Origin: Calothrix anomala FACHB-343
Lineage (GTDB): Bacteria; Cyanobacteriota; Cyanobacteriia; Cyanobacteriales; Nostocaceae
Assembly (NCBI RefSeq): GCF_014696435.1
Contig: NZ_JACJQG010000031.1
Span: forward strand, 1-64,000
Direction: 5' to 3'
DNA length: 64,000 bases
Positions within the stretch are counted from its first letter, which is position 1; each line of letters starts with the position of its first letter. Below, piece after piece: positions 9,756 to 18,369 of this stretch. A program made the translations under genes and the position numbers. The notes beneath the pieces are model-generated. The model saw nothing but the letters and a program-made list of their open reading frames with translations, made no database searches and was not told the origin of the DNA.

Positions 9756-9932
9756 CATCTGTAGGGAGCATCCCAATTTTGACGCAATACCCTTCAAGGG
9801 TATTGCTATACCAACAAAGCCTGTCTTCGCAGGCTAAAAGTTTGATAGCCTGCGAAGGCAGGCTTCGTATTTCTAGCCCCACCCTTATAGGGTGAGGGCG
9901 TTTTTGCACATTTGGGATGCTCCCCATCTGTA
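9756..9932. mobile_element. MITE-like element copy 1 with TIRs and 8-bp target duplication
   Basis: The element itself spans 9764-9924 (161 bp). It begins GGGAGCATCCCAA and ends with the exact complement TTGGGATGCTCCC (13-bp terminal inverted repeats). It is flanked on both sides by CATCTGTA (9756-9763 and 9925-9932), a perfect 8-bp direct repeat as produced by transposition. Inside are nested palindromes: ACCCTTCAAGGGT, a stem GCAGGC...GCCTGC around the loop TAAAAGTTTGATA, and a CACCCTTATAGGGTG hairpin. It has no coding capacity for a transposase. A second copy lies at 16824-16983. Confidence 0.85.
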
Positions 9933-9972
9933 CCTCACCAACTGGCAATCTGCTGTAATTACAAATTACAAA

Positions 9973-10287
9973 TTATTCTGCTTTATTTTTACTCTGAGAT
10001 TGCTCTTGAATAGTAGCTATTCCATGTATACCAAGTCCAGTAATTAGTCCGCCAATTAATCCCCAAGTACCATCAGCAAATACATTAATCCGATGAGCTA
10101 AAGTGCGATGATAGGCATAATCTAATTGTCTATCACTCGCTTGCTTATTTCGTGCCAACTGTTCTATATAATTTTCCGCCTTTCCTAATGCTGCATAATC
10201 TAAAATAAACCAATAAAGCGATACCCCTACCACTGCTAAACCGGGGATAACCAAAGTAATTAAAAGGATTATTTTACGTATATTCAT
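9973..10287 (-). CDS. Small two-pass membrane protein, unknown function
   Basis: Not recognised as a named family. The 104 residues contain one hydrophobic segment at the N-terminus (IILLITLVIPGLAVVGVSLYWFI, about 5-27) and a second near the C-terminus (WGLIGGLITGLGIHGIATI, about 75-93), separated by a polar, helix-prone loop (ENYIEQLARNKQASDRQ). The tail is polar and charged (QEQSQSKNKAE). The predicted shape is a hairpin in the membrane with a central hydrophilic loop. Start ATG at 10287. Base composition and HIP1-free context resemble the neighbours, and it looks like a real gene because the hydrophobicity pattern is coherent. Confidence 0.6.
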   Translation of the reverse strand: MNIRKIILLITLVIPGLAVVGVSLYWFILDYAALGKAENYIEQLARNKQASDRQLDYAYHRTLAHRINVFADGTWGLIGGLITGLGIHGIATIQEQSQSKNKAE

Positions 10288-10421
10288 TTAACTGTAAAAC
10301 TTATAAAAAAATAGGTTGCTCAAAATTCCCAACTTCTTGAAACTCTCAGTAACCACAATCAAAAGTCAACAGTCAACAGCCAACAATTTTTCACCATTGA
10401 CTATTGACTATTGACTATAAA

Positions 10422-11156
10422 CTATGATTCACCAAAATAAGCTGCTAAAGCTTCCGAACCACCAATTAATTGTCCATCAATAAATACTTGGGGTACTGTT
10501 GTTGCACCTGTAACTGCTTTTAAAGAATGAGTAGTTACATCTTTACCTAAGACAATTTCTTCATAATTTAAGCCGTGTTCTTTGAGTAAAGCTTTAGCGC
10601 GCGCACAGTAAGGACAACCTACTTTTGCAAATAAAGACACTAGTTTTGGCTTCACTGCTTGGGGATTAATATATCTGAGCATGGTTTCCGCATCAGATAC
10701 CTTAAAGGGATCTCCTGGTTCTTCTGGCTCGATAAACATGTTATCAATTACACCATCTTTAACCAGCATGGAGTAACGCCAAGAGCGTTTACCAAAGCCC
10801 AGGTCTGATTTATCTACAAGCATTCCCATACCTTCGGTAAATTCACCGTTACCATCAGGTATTAAAATGATATTACTAGCTTCTTGGTCTTTTGCCCATT
10901 CATTCATGACAAAGGCGTCGTTGACGGAAATACAAACAATGTCATCAACACCATTTTCTTTAAACACATTCGCCAACTGGTTATAACCTGGTAGGTGGGT
11001 AGAGGAACAAGTTGGAGTAAAAGCGCCTGGTAAGGAGAAGACAACGACTGTTTTATCAGCAAACAAATCGTCAGTGGTGATATTTACCCACTGATTGTTT
11101 TGACGAGTACGGAATGTCACATTGGGGACTCTTTGTCCTCGGCGATTTGACAGCAT
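10422..11156 (-). CDS. Peroxiredoxin-glutaredoxin fusion (Prx5-Grx)
   Basis: Glutathione-dependent peroxidase that reduces hydrogen and alkyl peroxides. From ATG at 11156 it has 244 residues. The N-terminal Prx5-type domain (about 1-165) has the peroxidatic Cys50 in [16 protein letters not shown]. The C-terminal glutaredoxin domain (about 170-244) has the redox centre Cys181-Pro-Tyr-Cys184 and the GSH-site TVPQVFI and GGSEAL motifs. The fusion lets the Grx domain recycle the Prx domain with glutathione. An in-frame upstream ATG (11177) exists, but GGAGG lies 5 bp before the ATG at 11156, which decides the start. The gene is monocistronic, with a HIP1 site just upstream. Confidence 0.93.
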   Translation of the reverse strand: MLSNRRGQRVPNVTFRTRQNNQWVNITTDDLFADKTVVVFSLPGAFTPTCSSTHLPGYNQLANVFKENGVDDIVCISVNDAFVMNEWAKDQEASNIILIPDGNGEFTEGMGMLVDKSDLGFGKRSWRYSMLVKDGVIDNMFIEPEEPGDPFKVSDAETMLRYINPQAVKPKLVSLFAKVGCPYCARAKALLKEHGLNYEEIVLGKDVTTHSLKAVTGATTVPQVFIDGQLIGGSEALAAYFGES

Positions 11157-11237
11157 AATACCTCCGAAAATTATCAATCAATGGATAGTATGAGGCGATC
11201 GCTAGTCTAAATGTCAATAAGTGTATAATTTTACCAG

Positions 11238-12146
11238 CTAGGAGCGGCTACCAGCAGGTTCAGCGATAAAAGGTGCGATCGCAGCTACAAATTCAGCAGT
11301 CGATTCATATGGTAGAACATTACGCCCAGTTAGTTTGATTCCCCGTCCATGAGGTAAACAGGCGAGGTAATCTGCTAGGCGTTCGTCTGGGGTTTCGGCT
11401 TTACCTTCGCGGCTGATACTTGAGGCTTGTTCCCCAACGACAACTAATGTCGGTTGATGAATAGACGCAATTTCTTGACTATAATCTTGTCGCCAAAATC
11501 CCGCTAAAAATGAAAAGACTGCATGGCGATTAGCAGTATTTTCTGCACCCGCTAATAACGCATTTAACCATTCTGCATCTACAGTATCGCCGGAAGCAAA
11601 AAGTTGCCGGGTTGAAAAAGAGCGCAAAAATTTTGGCGTGCGTGCATAAAGATAAAAAGCTTTACCAAAAGGTGAATCAAAGAGATTCCAGGCAAGTTTT
11701 TGTTGCCATTTTGGTGCTGTTTTCGTAATAGTCGCCCAAGCTGGAGGGCCAGCAAATATTAAGGAGTGAATTAACTGGGGTGATTTTTGCACTAACTTAA
11801 TAGCAATCGAGAATAAAGCACCTTGTACTAAGATAATTACGGGTTTTTGAATTACATTTTGCAAAAAGTAATTTAACTGCTCTGCCCAATCATCGGGATT
11901 GTATGCTACATGGGGCATATCACTTTCACCACATCCTAATAAATCAGGATTATATATTTGGTTTTGCTGTCCAGATTGATACCATTCTCGACAAAATCTT
12001 TGCCAAAATTGCCGCGATAAACCTACGCCAACAGGATGAATTAGTAATAAGGGTATACCTTGAGGTGAAGAATTATTTGGTTGCTGAATTTCGTAAGCAC
12101 AGCGATAATTTTGCCAAGTGTAAAATTGAGTATTAGATTTGGTCAT
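11238..12146 (-). CDS. Alpha/beta-hydrolase-fold protein lacking catalytic residues
   Basis: The 302-residue protein has the alpha/beta hydrolase outline: HPVGVG oxyanion-type loop (about 37-42), DLLGCGESDMP (about 68-78), a nucleophile-elbow region (about 107-112) and a C-terminal strand PTLVVVGE. However, the elbow reads VQGALF, where G-x-S-x-G is expected, so the nucleophilic Ser is Ala110. The usual catalytic His near the C-terminus (GHxxxxE) reads GRNVLPYE. It may therefore be a non-catalytic binding protein or use unusual chemistry. It sits alone between the peroxiredoxin fusion and a small coiled-coil gene. The fold assignment is fairly safe; the function is unknown. Confidence 0.75.
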   Translation of the reverse strand: MTKSNTQFYTWQNYRCAYEIQQPNNSSPQGIPLLLIHPVGVGLSRQFWQRFCREWYQSGQQNQIYNPDLLGCGESDMPHVAYNPDDWAEQLNYFLQNVIQKPVIILVQGALFSIAIKLVQKSPQLIHSLIFAGPPAWATITKTAPKWQQKLAWNLFDSPFGKAFYLYARTPKFLRSFSTRQLFASGDTVDAEWLNALLAGAENTANRHAVFSFLAGFWRQDYSQEIASIHQPTLVVVGEQASSISREGKAETPDERLADYLACLPHGRGIKLTGRNVLPYESTAEFVAAIAPFIAEPAGSRS

Positions 12147-12400
12147 TTGTCATTGGTCATTTGTAAGTAACAACTCATAGGGACGGGGTGACTCCGCACA
12201 TACAATTTGGGATAATTCATTCCAGCTACCATGAATAGAGCGGCGATCGCATCTACCCAGGTGCGTAAAACTGCTTATCTAAATCGTGACAAAGGATAAA
12301 TTAGGAGTTTTTGCAAATCTTTTGATACTAGCAGCTCATAGATCGACTAAGCTTATGTTATGAGCAAAAAATTTCTCAAAGAATTGCCTTTACTTCTGTA

Positions 12401-12691
12401 ATGTCTAACAGTGCTGATGATTGGCACGCGCCAAATCCAGTCATTCTTTCAGAGCCGCTATTGGATGAAAGAATCAGGTGGTGTGTTCGAGAAGTCCATT
12501 TAGACAGTGAAGAAGCACAACAAGCCAGGGAAGAAGCGAGAAAGATTACTCAGGTAACTCAGCAGGCTAAGGCAAAAGCTCTACAGGCTAAGGAGGAAGC
12601 TAGACAGGCTAGGGAAAGAATCCAGCAAGTTCAGGCGAAAGTTGCAAAGCTGGTGCAGAAAGCAGAGGAAGCAGAGGAAGCAGACAGATAA
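12401..12691 (+). CDS. Small Lys/Glu-rich coiled-coil protein, unknown
   Basis: Not recognised. The 96 residues have a short N-terminal segment (SADDWHAPNPVILSEPLL), then a continuous charged helix from about residue 36 to the end, built of Q-A-R-E-E-A-like heptads (EEAQQAREEARKITQVTQQ and similar). This predicts a single long coiled coil. The DNA in this part contains repeated CAGGCTAGGGA/AAG words. Start ATG at 12401; no strong ribosome site is visible. It could be a real small protein or a low-complexity reading frame; the non-repetitive N-terminus favours a gene. Confidence 0.5.
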   Translation: MSNSADDWHAPNPVILSEPLLDERIRWCVREVHLDSEEAQQAREEARKITQVTQQAKAKALQAKEEARQARERIQQVQAKVAKLVQKAEEAEEADR

Positions 12692-12863
12692 GGGATTTTT
12701 AATTAAAAAAATATATTATTGCTTTCTTGGCAAAGGGGAAGAGGCAAGGAAGCAGGGAGAAGAGGCAGGGTAGCAGGGAGCAGGGATTATCTGTAACTCA
12801 TACCAATTCTGCAAAATTCAGCAACAGATCCAAACTCAAAAACCCTTGCTAAATATGGCTTTC

Positions 12864-15038
12864 TTAATTTTGAATTGTCAACAATTTATTAGTGGATAAT
12901 TGTTGTATCTTTTCCATGAGCATCTTTTGCGAATTCCGTTCTACTCCATCTTCTTGGGGACGACGTTGAATATAAGAACCATCTGATTGTAGTTCCCAAG
13001 CTTGTCGATTATCTGTCCACATAATTGCTAAGATATTTTGCAAAGTTTGCACAATCTCAACATCTTCTACAGGTGTAACTGCTTCTACTCTGCGATCTAA
13101 ATTACGTGGCATCCAATCGGCACTACCAATGTATACTTCACTTTGTGCATCATTGGCAAAGTAAAATATCCGCGAATGTTCTAAAAATCGCCCGATTATA
13201 CTAATTACGCGAATATTTTCACTTACTTCGGGAATTCCCGGACGCAAACAACAAATACCTCGGATAATCAAGTCAATCTTTACCCCAGCTTGAGAAGCGG
13301 CGTATAGAGTAGCAATAATTTGCGTATCCACCAAAGAATTCATTTTGGCGATAATATGACCGGTTTTGCCGTTTTTACAGTATTCAATTTCTCTGTGGAT
13401 TAAGGCGATAATGCGATCGCGCATATTCACAGGCGATACTAATAATTTACGATAAGACTCTTGGCAAGAATAACCTGTCAAATAATTAAATAAATCAGTT
13501 AAATCTGCGCCTAAATCTTCTCGACAACTTAATAACCCTACATCAGTATATAAATTAGCTGTTTTCGGATTATAATTTCCCGTCCCAATATGCACATATC
13601 GCCTGATTTCTTCTCCTTCTTGACGCACTACCAACACAATTTTTGTGTGCGTTTTCAGTCCAACTAATCCATAAATAACATGCACCCCAGATTTTTCTAA
13701 CTGTGTAGCCCAAGTAATATTATTCTCCTCATCAAAACGGGCTTTGAGTTCAACAATCACAGCCACTTGTTTACCACTTTCAGCCGCCATTATCAGAGAA
13801 TTAATAATATCAGAATCTCCAGAAGTGCGATAAAGTGTCATCTTAATGGCTAAGACATGCGGATCGCGAGCAGCTTGGGCGATAAATGTTTCCACAGAGC
13901 TACTAAATGATTCATAGGGATGATGGACTAATAAATCCTTTTGCTGAATTACCTCAAAAATATTGTGATATTGGCTATCTACATTGGAAATTTTCTGCTG
14001 CTGATGTAAATGGCGTAACCGCGAAGGAATCACAGGTTTCCAACTAGGATCTTTCAAATTAGGTAAAGGTAATTTCACTAAGGACATTAAATCTTTTAAA
14101 TTTAATAAGCCGTTGATTTCGTAAATATCACTTTCAGCCAATTCCATTTCTGCTGTTAGCATCTGTCTCACAGACTTAGGCATTGATGGTTGAATTTCTA
14201 ACCGCACTACCGAACCATCAAAGTGACGCTTGCGTAATTCTTGTTGAATTGCAAATAATAAATCATCAGATTCTTCTTCCGCTAACTCTAAATCAGCATC
14301 GCGAGTTAGGCGAAACAGATGATATTCTTTAATAATCATCCCCGGAAATAGAAATTCTAAATTATGAGCAATAATTTGCTCTAGAGGTACAGCTGTCCAG
14401 TAGCTCAATTTACCATTTTGTAGTTGCAATTCCTGGGGTAGAGAAATAAACCGAGGAAGAATATTCGGGACTTTTACTCTCGCAAACTTTTCTTCGCCTG
14501 TATTGGGAGCTTTCACTACCACCGCTAAATTCAGGCTGAGATTTGCCATTAAGGGAAAGGGATGACTAGGATCTACTGCTAGTGGTGTTAGTACCGGAAA
14601 CAGCTTTTTTTGAAATATTTGCGTTAAATAATGACGCTGTTCTTGATTAGTATCGATGTAATTTAAAAGATGAATACCATTTGCAGCCATTTCTTTGCGT
14701 AACACCTTCTCAAAGTGATGATGCTGTTCAATCACCATTGGATGTAGGCGTTGATAGATTGCTTTTAATTGTTCTTGTGGCGTTAGTCCATCGCTCGTTT
14801 GCTGCAATACTTGTGCTTGAACTTGTTCTTTGAGAATGGCGACACGCACCATAAAAAACTCATCTAAATTAGAACTGAATATAGCCGTAAATTTCAGTCT
14901 TTCTAATAAGGGATTGCGAATATCTAGCGCTTCATGGAGAACCCGCCGATTAAATTCTAACCAGCTAAGTTCTCGATTAAAGTAATAATCAGCACTATTT
15001 AAATTAAGGTCTTTGCTAGCCTTTTTTGCTTTACTCAT
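12864..15038 (-). CDS. ppk1: Polyphosphate kinase 1
   Basis: Synthesises inorganic polyphosphate from ATP, reversibly, usually membrane-associated. The 724-residue length is typical. The N-terminal domain has YYFNRELSWLEFNRRVLHEA (about 18-37). The two phospholipase-D-like catalytic domains follow: KMTLYRTSGDSDI, LKTHTKIVLVVR with the likely autophosphorylated His464, HIGTGNYNPKTANLYTD (about 483-499), the second conserved His in FLEHSRIFYF, and the closing SADWMPRNLDRRVEAVTPV. Catalytic residues all appear intact. The gene is monocistronic. The last residues (QQLSTNKLLTIQN) overlap an AT-rich tail. Polyphosphate is the cell's phosphate store; no Pho-box was confirmed upstream. Confidence 0.95.
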   Translation of the reverse strand: MSKAKKASKDLNLNSADYYFNRELSWLEFNRRVLHEALDIRNPLLERLKFTAIFSSNLDEFFMVRVAILKEQVQAQVLQQTSDGLTPQEQLKAIYQRLHPMVIEQHHHFEKVLRKEMAANGIHLLNYIDTNQEQRHYLTQIFQKKLFPVLTPLAVDPSHPFPLMANLSLNLAVVVKAPNTGEEKFARVKVPNILPRFISLPQELQLQNGKLSYWTAVPLEQIIAHNLEFLFPGMIIKEYHLFRLTRDADLELAEEESDDLLFAIQQELRKRHFDGSVVRLEIQPSMPKSVRQMLTAEMELAESDIYEINGLLNLKDLMSLVKLPLPNLKDPSWKPVIPSRLRHLHQQQKISNVDSQYHNIFEVIQQKDLLVHHPYESFSSSVETFIAQAARDPHVLAIKMTLYRTSGDSDIINSLIMAAESGKQVAVIVELKARFDEENNITWATQLEKSGVHVIYGLVGLKTHTKIVLVVRQEGEEIRRYVHIGTGNYNPKTANLYTDVGLLSCREDLGADLTDLFNYLTGYSCQESYRKLLVSPVNMRDRIIALIHREIEYCKNGKTGHIIAKMNSLVDTQIIATLYAASQAGVKIDLIIRGICCLRPGIPEVSENIRVISIIGRFLEHSRIFYFANDAQSEVYIGSADWMPRNLDRRVEAVTPVEDVEIVQTLQNILAIMWTDNRQAWELQSDGSYIQRRPQEDGVERNSQKMLMEKIQQLSTNKLLTIQN

Positions 15039-15639
15039 AATTATTGTGTTTATTAAATTAAAATTTTCACTGTGAAATTATTTTCCTTACATTACCATGT
15101 CCTAGTTCTATTTAATCAATTCTATTTAAGCTTTAAATCCTGAAGTTTTAGAATTTTTTTCTTGGCTGGGCTTCGTTTTAATTATAGTTAAGCCAAGGTT
15201 TACTCAAGGTTAAATATATATTTATTTAAATTTGTCCTGAATAATATAAAACAGCCTCAATGGAGAGAAAAATTTTAGCTAAAGGAGACTTGAAAAACTA
15301 TCTCAGGATAGATGAAAGATGCAAACATTACAAGGTAATATTTTTTAAATGCCTTGCAAATGTGGTTAATTAAATTACTTGAAAATTGCTGTTATACCGA
15401 TTTTTTATGAGGCTGCATAGAATTTGATCCCCCCTAGCCCCCCTTAAAAAAGGGGGGGAAAGAATCAAAGTCCCCCTTTTTAAAGGGCAAAAGAATCAAA
15501 GTTCCCCTTTTTAAGGGGGGGAAAGAATCAAAGTCCCCTTTATTAAGGGGGGAAAGAATCAAAGTCCCCCTTTTTAAGGGGGATTTAGGGGGATCTAGAT
15601 ATATGTAACTTCATATTAAATTGCTGTTACGTAATATTG
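15039..15639. repeat. Intergenic region with CCCCCTTTTTAAGGGG tandem palindromes
   Basis: The first 380 bp are AT-rich and show no gene. At about 15428-15598 a block starts with GATCCCCCCTAGCCCCCCTT and ends with its approximate complement (AAGGGGGATTTAGGGGGATC). Between the ends, a unit of about 37 bp containing AAAGAATCAAAGTCCCC recurs four times. The ends make the block a large imperfect inverted repeat containing direct repeats. Confidence 0.75.
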
Positions 15640-16620
15640 CTAAAGCCAGCGTTGTTTTTTTGCATACATAATACTACTAATCACAATTATAACCATCACA
15701 ACAATTACCATCGGATAACCCCAATGTTGCTCTAATTCCGGCATATATTTAAAGTTCATACCATAAAAGCCAGAAATAAAAGTGAGTGGTAAAAATACTG
15801 TCGAAAGGATAGTTAAGCGATTAATGCGTTCGCTGGTTTTGCTAGCAATATTATCTCGTTGAATTTCCAGTAATTCTGACATCCAAATTCTCAAGGCTTG
15901 GTATTCTTGTAAAAGTTTATCGACTTGATGCACTAATTCTTGTTGAAACAGTTCTTTAACTGGATGACTTAACCATTGAAAATCCTCATAATCCATCATG
16001 ACTAAAAGTGACTTGATGCTTTGAAAATTCCGCCTTCCGCAGCGAGTCGATTGTCGCATCGTCGCAATTTTTTTATAAGTTAATTCATCGCCAGAATTAT
16101 CTAAAACAGCATCTTCTAAATCATCAAGCTGTCTAGAAATATAGTCAAATACAGTATGGTAATTATTGAGGATATCTTTATAAATTAAATACAATAGATA
16201 ATCTATACCAAAAGTTTTTATATCTAAAATTCCCTTTTGAATATTGTTATTAAGAATAGTGAGGATTCTAATTTCTGTACTTTCAAAAGTGATAATAAAA
16301 TTATTTTGTACTATAATACTGCCACGCGCTATCTCAAAATCGCGATTTTTTATTTGATTAGTCATAATTTCATAACTATCAAATAAACAATCTTCTATCT
16401 CTTCATCAATACCTATGGGAAAATGGTTAAAAATCATATCAACGCGAGATGGATTAATTCCAAAGTGGTTGATAATTTTGGCAATGGCAGTGCGATCGCG
16501 AAAGCGAATACAGCGCAACCAGATATTGTCACAGCTTCTAATTCTTTTGAGGATGACATCAACATCTTTACTAGAGAAGGCTTCCAGATGATTTTGGGAA
16601 AAAGTGAGGAGAATTAGCAT
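15640..16620 (-). CDS. corA: CorA-family magnesium/cobalt transporter
   Basis: Inner-membrane divalent-cation channel that works as a homopentamer. The 326 residues comprise a large cytoplasmic N-terminal domain (about 1-260) and two C-terminal membrane helices (about 268-288 and 300-320). The signature YGMNF ends the first helix and a short acidic loop (MPELEQHWGYP) leads into the second, the diagnostic CorA layout. The C-terminus is basic (YAKKQRWL). The cytoplasmic part is diverged from the E. coli type, so Mg2+ versus Co2+/Zn2+ preference is not certain. The gene stands alone between repeat blocks; the start ATG at 16620 is the first in frame. Confidence 0.88.
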   Translation of the reverse strand: MLILLTFSQNHLEAFSSKDVDVILKRIRSCDNIWLRCIRFRDRTAIAKIINHFGINPSRVDMIFNHFPIGIDEEIEDCLFDSYEIMTNQIKNRDFEIARGSIIVQNNFIITFESTEIRILTILNNNIQKGILDIKTFGIDYLLYLIYKDILNNYHTVFDYISRQLDDLEDAVLDNSGDELTYKKIATMRQSTRCGRRNFQSIKSLLVMMDYEDFQWLSHPVKELFQQELVHQVDKLLQEYQALRIWMSELLEIQRDNIASKTSERINRLTILSTVFLPLTFISGFYGMNFKYMPELEQHWGYPMVIVVMVIIVISSIMYAKKQRWL

Positions 16621-16815
16621 ATAGCAATCCTAATGAAGCCGTGCAAAACCCGGTGACTGACAATCTACCTGGAGACTTGTTTCACCTCTGTTTCTGTCAT
16701 TGTCAGTAATTAAACTATTACAGGTCTGTTTTTAGATTAAGAAAAGGTTATAAAAACTGCTAGCCTCTCTAGTTTCTCAATCTATCTAGTAGTCTGTCAG
16801 GGTTGAAATGAGGGA

Positions 16816-16991
16816 CAGTAGTGGGGAGCATCCCAATTTTGACGCAATACCCTCAAGGGTATTGCTATACCAACAAAGCCTGCCTTCGCAGGCTATCAAA
16901 CTTTTAGCCTGCGAGGGCAGGCTTCGTATTTCTAGCCCCACCCTTATAGGGTGAGGGCGTTTTTGCACATTTGGGATGCTCCCCAGTAGTG
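16816..16991. mobile_element. MITE-like element copy 2 with TIRs and 8-bp target duplication
   Basis: The element spans 16824-16983 (160 bp) with the same 13-bp ends as copy 1 (GGGAGCATCCCAA / TTGGGATGCTCCC). It is flanked by CAGTAGTG on both sides (16816-16823 and 16984-16991), a perfect 8-bp duplication different from that of copy 1. The body is nearly identical to 9764-9924, except that the 13-bp loop of the central hairpin reads TATCAAACTTTTA, the exact reverse complement of the loop in copy 1. It has no coding capacity. Confidence 0.85.
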
Positions 16992-17029
16992 TGAGCGAGA
17001 CGCTCACGCGGGCAAGATGCCCACACTAC
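16986..17029. repeat. Compound palindrome GTAGTGTG...CACACTAC
   Basis: A 44-bp unit with 8-bp complementary ends and two inner hairpins (GTGAGCG/CGCTCAC and GGGC/GCCC). It overlaps the target duplication of MITE copy 2, showing that the MITE inserted at the edge of, or beside, this palindrome. A related unit with GTAGTGCG/CGCACTAC ends lies at 47346-47425. Confidence 0.65.
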
Positions 17030-17210
17030 CAAAAACCCCTCAAAACAAAATTGACAGACTACCAGATTGTAGGGGCACTGGCACTGCCATGCCCCGAAGC
17101 GCGTACCTCATTTACCGGAAATCTGCTGTAAACCCAGAGTAGGGGCGGGTTTATGGGTAATTGTCGATTAGGCTAAAATTTGCATAGCAAAATAGCAGTT
17201 AATCTTGGTA

Positions 17211-18008
17211 ATGAATCCCCATAATATCCTTCAGCAGACCGAACTTCAGCGCGTGAGTGATGGCATCACCCTACCCATACTAAAAAATTGCGAGACTGCT
17301 TCCCATATCCTTGTTTTAGTCTGGCCGCAACTGGGGGATTTTGATAGTCTGGAATATGCTTGGTGGTTACAGCGCGAAGCCACAAAATTTCCTGCTGAAA
17401 AACTCGCGATTCGTGCAGTGGGAATAGGCGATCGCACTTCGGGAACAAAATTCTGTGAATATACAGGATTTTCACCCCAACATTTATTTATGGAACCTGA
17501 AGCCAAATTACATCAACAACTCAAACTTTATTCTGGGTTGAATCTGGCTGTTCCTGGACTTTCGGTATCTGTGAAAGCTTGGCTTAATCTCATGTTAATG
17601 TGTGCAGGGTTAGGCAGTCCGGGAACTCTCAAAGAAGTTTTTCGCGGATACCGGGGAGATCGTCAAGCCCCGCAACTTATTGGCGATGATGAAATTATTC
17701 AAGGTACTCCCCTACCTGCTTTTAAAGGCTCATTGTTCCAATTAGCTGGTGGCGGTGGGTTTCAACGCCCCTTTGAATTAGCTACTCTGCGTCTGCGGAA
17801 TATGGTAGAAGTGCTGCGCAATTGGCAGACTTATGTACCTAACTCTGCCTACTTAACTCAGCGTGGAGGAACTTTTTTGTTTAATTCCCAAGGCGAATTA
17901 CTGTATGAACATCGCGATCCAGGGATTCTCGGCTTTGCGGCTAATATGAGTCAGCCATTATCATTTTTATCCTTAATTGATCGAGATACCTTTACCGCTA
18001 CGCACTAA
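17211..18008 (+). CDS. Peroxiredoxin-like (AhpC/TSA, PRXL2-type) protein
   Basis: The 265-residue protein resembles the cyanobacterial peroxiredoxin-like AhpC/TSA group with a thioredoxin-type fold: an early strand (SHILVLVWPQLGDFDSLEYA), KLAIRAVGIGDRTSG, and a closing FLFNSQGELLYEHRDPGILG where Prx-like proteins read out their last strands. The usual C-x-x-C or peroxidatic Cys is absent at the expected position after the first strand (WPQLGDFD), so peroxidase activity is doubtful. The start is the ATG at 17211; the frame is open from a TTG at 17205, but the ATG is preferred. It is preceded by a 400-bp repeat-rich gap. The role is unknown, possibly redox-related. Confidence 0.7.
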   Translation: MNPHNILQQTELQRVSDGITLPILKNCETASHILVLVWPQLGDFDSLEYAWWLQREATKFPAEKLAIRAVGIGDRTSGTKFCEYTGFSPQHLFMEPEAKLHQQLKLYSGLNLAVPGLSVSVKAWLNLMLMCAGLGSPGTLKEVFRGYRGDRQAPQLIGDDEIIQGTPLPAFKGSLFQLAGGGGFQRPFELATLRLRNMVEVLRNWQTYVPNSAYLTQRGGTFLFNSQGELLYEHRDPGILGFAANMSQPLSFLSLIDRDTFTATH

Positions 18009-18123
18009 TTTCTGATAGGCGTAGTAGCGCGTCTAGTCTAATTTGTTGGGTTCAAAAAATGGAAATCCCATAATTTCGGAATAATATCATTAATCAACCA
18101 AACATTTTAAGGTTGCCGCGCTA

Positions 18124-18165
18124 GTAGGTTGGGTTGAGGGACGAAACCCAACATTTTCGGCGCTG
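18124..18165. repeat. Half copy of GTAGGTTGGGTTGAG repeat
   Basis: GTAGGTTGGGTTGAGGGACG and AACCCAACATTTTCGGCG form the left half of the inverted-repeat family found complete at 20242-20315 and 40303-40377. The right arm is missing here. Confidence 0.75.
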
Positions 18166-18174
18166 GTTTTAACT

Positions 18175-18321
18175 GGCTCCCATGCTCTGCGTGGGAGCGA
18201 TGATCCTGAGGCTCCGCCTCAATTTATCAGCTTCCGAGGCGGAGCCTCGCAATACGCATTTCCAGCCGGAGGCTGGAAACGAGATAGAGAAAGGTTTTGA
18301 GCTTAAGTTGACACCAATGGG
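18175..18321 (+). repeat. Dispersed palindromic repeat family B, copy 1
   Basis: A chain of three hairpins: GGCTCCCATGCTCTGCGTGG, then GAGGCTCCGCCTC with GAGGCGGAGCCTCG, then TTTCCAGCC/GGCTGGAAA, ending in AAGTTGACACCAATGGG. The whole arrangement reappears in the opposite orientation at 27009-27155. It is open in one frame but has no coding signature. Confidence 0.8.
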
Positions 18322-18369
18322 TTACCCCGCCCCTACAATTTGGCATTATTTATTTTTTGGAGTTCCCTT

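Noticed and set aside
16786-17007. Open frame resembling one at 9748-9948
   Set aside because: The likeness comes from the MITE-like repeat, not from a protein family; no coding bias.
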